Of a stretch of 5,352 nucleotides of DNA, positions 1-5,352 are shown one piece after another. Location: NCBI GenBank assembly GCA_964582265.1, contig CAZOQT010000052.1:1-5352 (forward strand), written 5' to 3'. Position 1 is the stretch's first letter, and the number at the start of each line of letters is the position of its first letter. Made by a program: the position numbers and the translations under genes. This DNA comes from JBAZYK01 sp964582265 (GTDB lineage Bacteria > Patescibacteriota > Gracilibacteria > UBA1369). The notes under the pieces are model-generated. The model did not search any database. It was not told the DNA's origin and saw only the letters and a program-made list of their open reading frames with translations.

Positions 1-1693
1 GATCTTTAGCTTTTTGATCCTTTGGGAAAGCCATTACTTCACGTATATTCGCTTCGTCCTGAAACAGCATAACCAGGCGATCAATACCCCAAGCAATACC
101 GCCATGCGGAGGAGCCCCGAATTCAAAAGCGTGCAGCAAGTGGCCAAAACGTCCCTCAGCATCCTCTTTGCTAATTCCCAAAATATCAAAAATTTTACTT
201 TGCAGCTCTTGAGTATGGATTCTAATGCTTCCGCCGCCAATTTCATTTCCATCCAAAGCCAAATCATAAGCTTTTGCTCTAACTTTAGCAGGCTCCGTAT
301 CCAGCATTGCAACGTCCTCGTCCTTTGGACATGTAAAGGGATGATGTGCCGAATTAAGGCGATTATCTTCAGCGCTCCACTCAAAAAGAGGGAAGTCATA
401 AATCCAACAAAACGCAAAAAGATCTTTATCTCTCAAATTCATTTTGTCGCCGCAAGCCAAACGTATTTTTCCTAAAACTTCGCAAACCTTCAAAAATTCT
501 CCTGCACCAAACAGGATGATATCTCCACTTTGGGCTTTAGTACGATCAATAATTGCCTTAACCTCTTCCTCTTTAAAGAACTTCAGCAGAGAAGATTTTG
601 GTCCATCTGGAGCGATTTGAATGTAGGCCAGTCCCTTTGCCCCAAAAGATTGTGCCAATTCCGTAAGTTCATCAATTTCCTTGCGTGTGAATTTATTGCC
701 ACCCTCAACCTTTAATGCGCGAACCACTCCGCCAGCCTTAACCGCATCTGCAAAAACCTTGAAACCGCTTTCTTTAACCAAATCACTAACCTCAACAATT
801 TCCATCTCAAAACGAATATCTGGCTTATCTGAGCCGTATTTGTCCATAGCCTGCTGCCAGGTAATTCTTGGGAAAGGCTTTTGTTGAATTTTCTTGTGCG
901 GCACTAACTCTTCCACCAGTTTTATCATTAGTTCCTCATTCAGTTGCATAATGTCCTCTTGCTCAATAAAAGACATTTCCACATCAAACTGTGTGAATTC
1001 CGGTTGGCGATCTCCACGTTGATCTTCATCACGGAAGCATCTTGCAATTTGGAAGTAGCGGTCCATGGAAGCCACCATTAAAAGCTGTTTAAGCTGCTGC
1101 GGTGATTGAGGAAGTACAAAAAATTTGCCTGGATAAAGGCGAGAAGGAACTAAATATTCGCGACTTCCTTCCGGCGTACCTTTGATCAAAATTGGCGTTT
1201 CAACCTCAACAAAATCTTTGCTGTCCATGTAGTCACGCATTTTTTTGATTACTCGATGGCGCCTTAACAAATTATTCTTCATTCTCTCACGGCGTATGTC
1301 CAAATAACGGTACTTTAAGCGAAGTTCCTCATTGATTTCTTTATCCTGGTCGATTTCAAAGGGAGGAGTTTTGGCTCTGTTTAAAATTTCAGCTGAATTT
1401 ACAACAACCTCAATTCCACCACTCAGCATTTTTGGATTTTTCATACCTTCAGGCCTATTCCTAACACTACCTTCAATCTTAAGAACAAATTCGCTGCGGG
1501 CTTCATCCAGAATTTTATATCCCTCCGGAGATATCGTTGGATCAGCCACAATTTGGGTAAGTCCGTATCTATCCCTTAAATCGATAAAAATCATTCCCCC
1601 ATGATCGCGACGACGATGGACCCAACCGCAAAGTGTTACTTTTTTATCTCTATGGCTTTCATTTAATTCATTACAAGTATGAGATCTAAGCAT
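1..1693 (-). CDS. aspS: Aspartyl-tRNA synthetase, bacterial type, probably non-discriminating (3' end outside window)
   Basis: This cytoplasmic class IIb synthetase attaches aspartate to tRNA-Asp using ATP. I translated 564 uninterrupted codons from ATG 1693 to the left edge. In order there is an N-terminal OB-fold anticodon-binding domain (about 1-105, with GWVHRRRDHGG at 23-33), class II motif 1 ending at Pro167, the flipping loop TPEGSREY (173-180), LPQSPQ (194-199), motif 2 (FRDED at 220-224, then RQPEFTQFD at 229-237), the bacterial GAD insertion (roughly 285-425), HHPFTCPKDED (450-460), NEIGGGSIRIH (483-493) and motif 3 (GIDRL at 536-540; Arg539 is the ATP-contacting Arg of the family). 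The frame leaves the window at AFPKDQKAKD, which in relatives lies about 25-35 residues before the end; E. coli AspRS has 590. The start MLRSHTCNEL aligns with family N termini. The only upstream in-frame alternative is a TTG at 1708, before which a TAG closes the frame. No Shine-Dalgarno is visible. His31 and Gly83 match the non-discriminating type. The family call is near certain; the tRNA specificity is inference. Confidence 0.97.
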   Translation of the reverse strand, partial: MLRSHTCNELNESHRDKKVTLCGWVHRRRDHGGMIFIDLRDRYGLTQIVADPTISPEGYKILDEARSEFVLKIEGSVRNRPEGMKNPKMLSGGIEVVVNSAEILNRAKTPPFEIDQDKEINEELRLKYRYLDIRRERMKNNLLRRHRVIKKMRDYMDSKDFVEVETPILIKGTPEGSREYLVPSRLYPGKFFVLPQSPQQLKQLLMVASMDRYFQIARCFRDEDQRGDRQPEFTQFDVEMSFIEQEDIMQLNEELMIKLVEELVPHKKIQQKPFPRITWQQAMDKYGSDKPDIRFEMEIVEVSDLVKESGFKVFADAVKAGGVVRALKVEGGNKFTRKEIDELTELAQSFGAKGLAYIQIAPDGPKSSLLKFFKEEEVKAIIDRTKAQSGDIILFGAGEFLKVCEVLGKIRLACGDKMNLRDKDLFAFCWIYDFPLFEWSAEDNRLNSAHHPFTCPKDEDVAMLDTEPAKVRAKAYDLALDGNEIGGGSIRIHTQELQSKIFDILGISKEDAEGRFGHLLHAFEFGAPPHGGIAWGIDRLVMLFQDEANIREVMAFPKDQKAKD

Positions 1694-1717
1694 AAAATTT
1701 ATTATCAAACGTTCTAC

Positions 1718-1745
1718 ATACTACAAAAAAAACGCCAAAATTCAA
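1718..1745 (-). promoter_or_regulatory. Weak sigma70-like promoter candidate for aspS
   Basis: TTGAAT (1745-1740, four of six to TTGACA) and TAGTAT (1723-1718, four of six to TATAAT) lie 16 bases apart on the minus strand. They would start a transcript near 1711, leaving a leader of under 20 nt before the aspS ATG. In DNA this rich in A and T such matches are common, and the alternative GATAAT at 1706-1701 would instead give a nearly leaderless message. The only support is its place in the sole noncoding gap upstream of aspS. Confidence 0.2.
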
Positions 1746-1798
1746 ATTACAAAATAAATTAAACCTTCTAAACTCCCTTTGCAATAATGATTTGGCAC
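1725..1798 (-). terminator. Possible dnaE terminator: long-loop inverted repeat followed by U8
   Basis: On the minus strand, a few bases after the dnaE stop, GCCAAA (1796-1791) is complementary to TTTGGC (1739-1734). Two outer G-U wobble pairs could extend the stem, and the run of eight T at 1732-1725 begins one base after the 6-bp core. The position after the stop and the T-run are as expected for intrinsic termination. The loop of about 50 nt and the short, only half GC stem are not, so the match may be chance in AT-rich DNA. If it works, it would separate dnaE from aspS transcription, at least in part. Confidence 0.22.
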
Positions 1799-1804
1799 GC
1801 AAGG

Positions 1805-4800
1805 TTATGAAATCAAACTCCTGATTTCATGTTGTAAGTCTTGGCTGACGGTAATGCCAAAAGCCGTCTTAAGCTTTTTTTGACCCAAATGAATTTCAAC
1901 TTTTCTTTCTCCACTATGACGCAGCAACACCTTTTTCAATTCCTCCATTTTTTTTGCGTCGAATCCAGCTGGAATTTGGATAACATAAGGATCCTCTTGC
2001 CATGGCTCCAATCCCGGGGCAGCCTCAGATGCATTATGCGCAGGTTCAACCATTAGTGGATCTTCGCTGACCACTGCCGCTGGATCCGGAGCAAAAGTTT
2101 TTTGCTTACGACTCATTTTTTCCTTTGGATCATACATATTCAACTCTTGCGCATTTTTAATCATGCTATCAAGTGAGACATTCTTGGCGGTATTAACAGA
2201 AAATTGCAGACTATCGCGACGCAAATCAAGCCTACCTTCCATAATAAGTAGCTGGTCCTCTTTGATCAATTCACCGTATTGATGAAATGTTTTAGGGAAA
2301 ACCACGAATTCAATTCTACCGGTCGGATCCTCCAATTCTCCGTAGACCATATATGAACCGCTCTTGGTGAAAACTTTTTTCGCCTTAGTCACGATTCCGC
2401 CAAGTTTAACCAACTTCCCTACGTTTTTTTTGGTCAAAGCATCTATCAAATTAACCTTTTTACTTAAATATTTCCTTAAACCCCGCAAAGGGTGACCAGA
2501 GACAAAGAGTCCCATGTACTTCTTTTCCCAAGAAAGCTTCTCCATTAATGATGTCGGAGCTGCTTTTTTGACGTGAAACGTTTGAGCGGAAGAATCCTGT
2601 TCCTCTTCCATGATGCCAAAAATATCGGTTTGCCCCTCAGCGCTTTTTTGATGCGCATATTTTGCAAATTGCGTCATTTCTTCACAACTTTGAGCCAATG
2701 CTTTTCTATCTCCCAGCTCATCGAAAGCTCCACAATACGCCAGAGCTTCCATCGTTTTTTTATTGACCACTTTTTCCGGCACGCGCTTTAAAAAATCTTC
2801 AATCGACTTGAATTTGCCATCTTTTCGCGCATTGATTATATCATCGATTACGGCCTCCCCAAGCCCCTTGATGGCGGTCAAACCAAAGCGAATCGTCTTA
2901 TCGTCAACTACGGTAAAATTGGCAAAAGATTCGTTTACAGAAGGGGGCAAGACGGCAATCCCCATATCGCTGCATTCATTCATTTCAATTACTACACGAT
3001 CGGTATTGTCGTGGTCTGAAGAAAGCAGAGCCGCCATGAAGTCTGTTGGATAATGCGCCTTCAAATATGCAGTTTGATAAGAAATCATGGCATAACAAGC
3101 CGCATGTGCCTTATTAAAACCATATCCGGCAAAAGGCTCTACCACTTTTTCAAAAACATCTTTGGCAAAATTTTCCTTATGGCCTTGGGTAATGGCGCCT
3201 TTTACAAATTTTTCCTTTTGCTCATTTAACAAGGCAGGAATTTTTTTACCCACCGCCTTACGCAGCAAGTCTGCTTCACCCAAAGAAAATCCCGCAAAAT
3301 CCCGCGCAATCTGCAAAATCTGCTCCTGGTAAATCGCAACGCCATTAGTTTCCTTTAGAATTTTCTCAAAAGAAGGATGAAAATAACGGATGCTTGTAGG
3401 ATCATGCTTTCCTTTAATATACTGAGGAATCCACTCCATTGGGCCGGGGCGATAAAGCGAAATCATCGCAATAATATCCTGAAAGCGCGTCGGTTTTAGT
3501 TCGCGAATGTATCTTCTCATGCCGGCCGATTCCAGCTGAAAAACACCGGTCGTATCACCCTTTTGAAAAAGCTCATAGCTGGCCGGATCATCAATTGGAA
3601 TTGTATCCAGCTTCAGATCAAGCTCATGCCGATATTTAATTAATTGAAGCGTTCTTTGGATGATGCTCAGGTTTTTTAGACCCAAAAAGTCCATTTTAAG
3701 AAGGCCAATTTCCTCAATTGGCTTCATTGAATATTGAGTGATAACTTCTTCGCCCCCACCGGTGGAACGCTGAACCGGACAATAATTCACCAGTGGCTTT
3801 TCTGACATCACCACGGCCGAAGCATGTGTCCCGGCATGACGAACGGTTCCCTCTAATTTAATGGCGTTATCGAGCAAAGCTTTAGTTCTTGGCTCAGTTT
3901 GATAAACCGCAGAAAGTTCAGGGTTTTCTTCCACGGACACTTTTAAGGGTGAATGTTTGCCTAAAATCGGTTGTGGAACCAATTTTGCTATACGATCCAC
4001 TTCTGCATAAGGATAGCCCATGGCTCTACCAACATCTCTAACCGCAGCTTTGGCGGCCATCGTTCCAAAAGTTATAATTTGCGCAACACAATCCTTGCCG
4101 TATTTTTGCGTAACATAAGCCAAAACTTCATCACGGCGCGTATCCGCAAAGTCAATATCAATATCCGGCATACTCACACGTTCCGGATTCAAAAAGCGCT
4201 CAAAAATAAGTCCATACTGGATCGGGTCCAGCTGGGTAATATCCAAAGTATAAGTAATAATTGAACCGGCAGCTGATCCGCGTCCAGGCCCTACTGTAAT
4301 ACCAGCATCTTTTGCAAACTTCACAAAATCCCAAACAATCAAAAAATAATCGTCAAAGCCCATCTTATGGACAATTCCAAGTTCGTAATTTAGCTGTTCA
4401 ACCGCTCTTTCCGGCGGTGGATTGCCATATTTTTTATGTAGACCCTCCTCGCACAATTTTCTAAGATATGATTCCGATGTCTCGTTACCCGGTGTTTTAA
4501 ATACAGGAATCAGATTTTCTCCGAATTCAATTTTAAGATCACAGCGTTCAGCAATTTTGGCTGTGTTATCTATCGCTTCCGGAGCGTACGCAAAAACCTT
4601 GCGCATTTCTTCTTCGCTCTGCATTGAGAAATCACCAGTAAACTTCATTCTGTTTTCAGCCTCCAAATTTGTTTGAGTTTGAATGCACAGCAAAATGTCC
4701 TGGGCAAGCGCATCTTCCTTCTTAACATAGTGCGAATCCTGCGTTGCAACTAGAGGAGCCCCGGTTAGCTTGGAAAGCTCTAGTAGACGTGCATTTAAAA

Positions 4801-5352
4801 CCTTTTGTTCATCAATTTCAGGATGGTCCTGCAATTCCAGATAAAAATTTTCCACACCAAAAATATCCTGGTATTTTCTTATGACTTCAATTTGCTTTGC
4901 TTCATCTGAGTTTAAAACCGCTTGCGCCACTTCACCAGCTAAACATGAACTTAAGGCGATTAGCCCTTTACTGTGAGCCTTCATCAGTCCATGATCCATT
5001 CTGGGTTTATAGTAAAAGCCCTCCAAATGTGCTTTAGAAACAAGCTCCATCAAATTTTTGTAACCCTCGAAATTTTGGGCCAATAAAATAAGGTGATAAG
5101 GTTTGTTTTCTGTTCCTGGGGTGCGATCAAAACGTGATCCGGGAGCCACATAAACCTCACAACCAATAATCGGTTTGATGCCCTCTGCCTTAGCAGCTTT
5201 ATAAAACTCAATCGCGCCATATAGCACGCCGTGATCAGTCATCGCCACTGCCGGAAAACCCAACTCCTTAGCCCTCTGCACAATTTTTTTAGGAGTGCCC
5301 AGGCCATCTAGCAGGCTATAATGAGAATGAACGTGAAGGGGAACGTATGCCA
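1805..5352 (-). CDS. dnaE: DNA polymerase III subunit alpha (replicative DnaE), start codon cut by window edge
   Basis: This is the catalytic subunit of the bacterial chromosomal replicase, which extends primed DNA while tethered to the beta clamp. The frame ends at TAA 1807-1805 and is open to the right edge, where the coding strand reads TG GCA TAC GTT; this fits an ATG missing only its first base, giving about 1182 residues (E. coli 1160). With that numbering: PHP domain about 1-285 (HVHSHYS at 7-13, TDHG at 39-42, CE at 65-66, QDSH at 205-208); palm with GPGRGSAAGS (355-364) and catalytic Asp397 and Asp399 in PDIDIDF, plus Asp555 in KMDFLGL; thumb about 430-505; fingers with FQLESAGM, LYRPGP and FAGYGFNKAH; helix-hairpin-helix near 825-840 (IKGLGEAV); beta-clamp motif QTDIF (908-912, like E. 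coli QADMF); OB-fold about 981-1064; an Ala/Pro/Glu-rich linker about 1079-1121; and a C-terminal domain. GTG 5281 is an internal valine, not the start, because the HxH motif lies upstream of it. The domain order is the DnaE type; it lacks the inserted exonuclease of PolC. aspS follows on the same strand after 111 bp. Confidence 0.98.
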   Translation of the reverse strand, partial: AYVPLHVHSHYSLLDGLGTPKKIVQRAKELGFPAVAMTDHGVLYGAIEFYKAAKAEGIKPIIGCEVYVAPGSRFDRTPGTENKPYHLILLAQNFEGYKNLMELVSKAHLEGFYYKPRMDHGLMKAHSKGLIALSSCLAGEVAQAVLNSDEAKQIEVIRKYQDIFGVENFYLELQDHPEIDEQKVLNARLLELSKLTGAPLVATQDSHYVKKEDALAQDILLCIQTQTNLEAENRMKFTGDFSMQSEEEMRKVFAYAPEAIDNTAKIAERCDLKIEFGENLIPVFKTPGNETSESYLRKLCEEGLHKKYGNPPPERAVEQLNYELGIVHKMGFDDYFLIVWDFVKFAKDAGITVGPGRGSAAGSIITYTLDITQLDPIQYGLIFERFLNPERVSMPDIDIDFADTRRDEVLAYVTQKYGKDCVAQIITFGTMAAKAAVRDVGRAMGYPYAEVDRIAKLVPQPILGKHSPLKVSVEENPELSAVYQTEPRTKALLDNAIKLEGTVRHAGTHASAVVMSEKPLVNYCPVQRSTGGGEEVITQYSMKPIEEIGLLKMDFLGLKNLSIIQRTLQLIKYRHELDLKLDTIPIDDPASYELFQKGDTTGVFQLESAGMRRYIRELKPTRFQDIIAMISLYRPGPMEWIPQYIKGKHDPTSIRYFHPSFEKILKETNGVAIYQEQILQIARDFAGFSLGEADLLRKAVGKKIPALLNEQKEKFVKGAITQGHKENFAKDVFEKVVEPFAGYGFNKAHAACYAMISYQTAYLKAHYPTDFMAALLSSDHDNTDRVVIEMNECSDMGIAVLPPSVNESFANFTVVDDKTIRFGLTAIKGLGEAVIDDIINARKDGKFKSIEDFLKRVPEKVVNKKTMEALAYCGAFDELGDRKALAQSCEEMTQFAKYAHQKSAEGQTDIFGIMEEEQDSSAQTFHVKKAAPTSLMEKLSWEKKYMGLFVSGHPLRGLRKYLSKKVNLIDALTKKNVGKLVKLGGIVTKAKKVFTKSGSYMVYGELEDPTGRIEFVVFPKTFHQYGELIKEDQLLIMEGRLDLRRDSLQFSVNTAKNVSLDSMIKNAQELNMYDPKEKMSRKQKTFAPDPAAVVSEDPLMVEPAHNASEAAPGLEPWQEDPYVIQIPAGFDAKKMEELKKVLLRHSGERKVEIHLGQKKLKTAFGITVSQDLQHEIRSLIS

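Noticed and set aside
34..417. Open frame of 127 codons on the minus strand inside aspS
   Set aside because: It overlaps the conserved aspS frame (motif 3 region) in another phase; the hydrophobic-looking translation is a by-product of that coding sequence.
14..1604. Several plus-strand open frames of 60-150 codons opposite aspS
   Set aside because: They are antisense to a fully conserved gene, have no recognisable domain and no evident ribosome-binding site.
1714..1719. ATGTAG start-stop element on the minus strand shortly before aspS
   Set aside because: An ATG followed directly by TAG could stall ribosomes, but there is no Shine-Dalgarno before it and such a hexamer is likely by chance in this sequence.
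1694..1804. T-box or other riboswitch leader for aspS
   Set aside because: The gap is only 111 bp and shows neither a T-box consensus nor stable paired arms beyond the one weak inverted repeat.
1841..4676. Plus-strand open frames of 70-100 codons opposite dnaE
   Set aside because: All lie antisense to conserved DnaE coding sequence and look like shadows of its codon use; no domain was recognised.
1..5352. Recoding of TGA (Gly or Trp) as in some reduced-genome bacteria
   Set aside because: Neither conserved gene contains an in-frame TGA, and conserved Trp and Gly positions use TGG and GGN, so the standard code suffices.
1..5352. A hidden mobile element, CRISPR array or defence system
   Set aside because: Two conserved genes fill all but 111 bp of the window, and I saw no repeats, transposase motifs or breaks in either gene.

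Overview
The window carries two housekeeping genes, both on the minus strand and both cut by a window edge. On that strand the order is dnaE (alpha subunit of DNA polymerase III; from the right edge to 1805), then an AT-rich gap of 111 bp, then aspS (aspartyl-tRNA synthetase; 1693 to beyond the left edge). Neither gene shows a frameshift, an internal stop or a missing catalytic motif. I see no mobile element, CRISPR array, tRNA, rRNA or accessory system.

dnaE is essentially complete. Its reading frame runs to the right edge, where the last readable bases are TG GCA TAC, so a single base of the presumed ATG start lies outside. The implied protein is about 1182 residues, with PHP, palm, thumb, fingers, beta-clamp-binding, OB-fold and C-terminal regions in the usual order. 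The PHP domain keeps the full set of metal-ligand positions that E. coli DnaE has lost, so it may act as a proofreading nuclease. aspS lacks only its last few tens of codons. It carries His31 and Gly83, the residues associated with non-discriminating enzymes that charge both tRNA-Asp and tRNA-Asn. This predicts that the organism makes Asn-tRNA through GatCAB amidation.

The gap between the genes has a possible but unusual terminator (a 6-bp inverted repeat with a 50-nt loop, then eight U) and a weak promoter candidate. There is no Shine-Dalgarno sequence before the aspS ATG. The two genes work in different processes (replication and translation), so their adjacency shows at most shared transcription.

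The organism is a bacterium using TGG for Trp and TAA as the one visible stop, with no in-frame TGA in either gene. The moderately AT-rich sequence, the non-discriminating AspRS and the general look of the DnaE protein would fit a Candidate Phyla Radiation (Patescibacteria) genome. That is an impression from sequence style, not a demonstrated placement. I judge the window to be an ordinary core-genome region; the findings are refinements of known families, not a new system.
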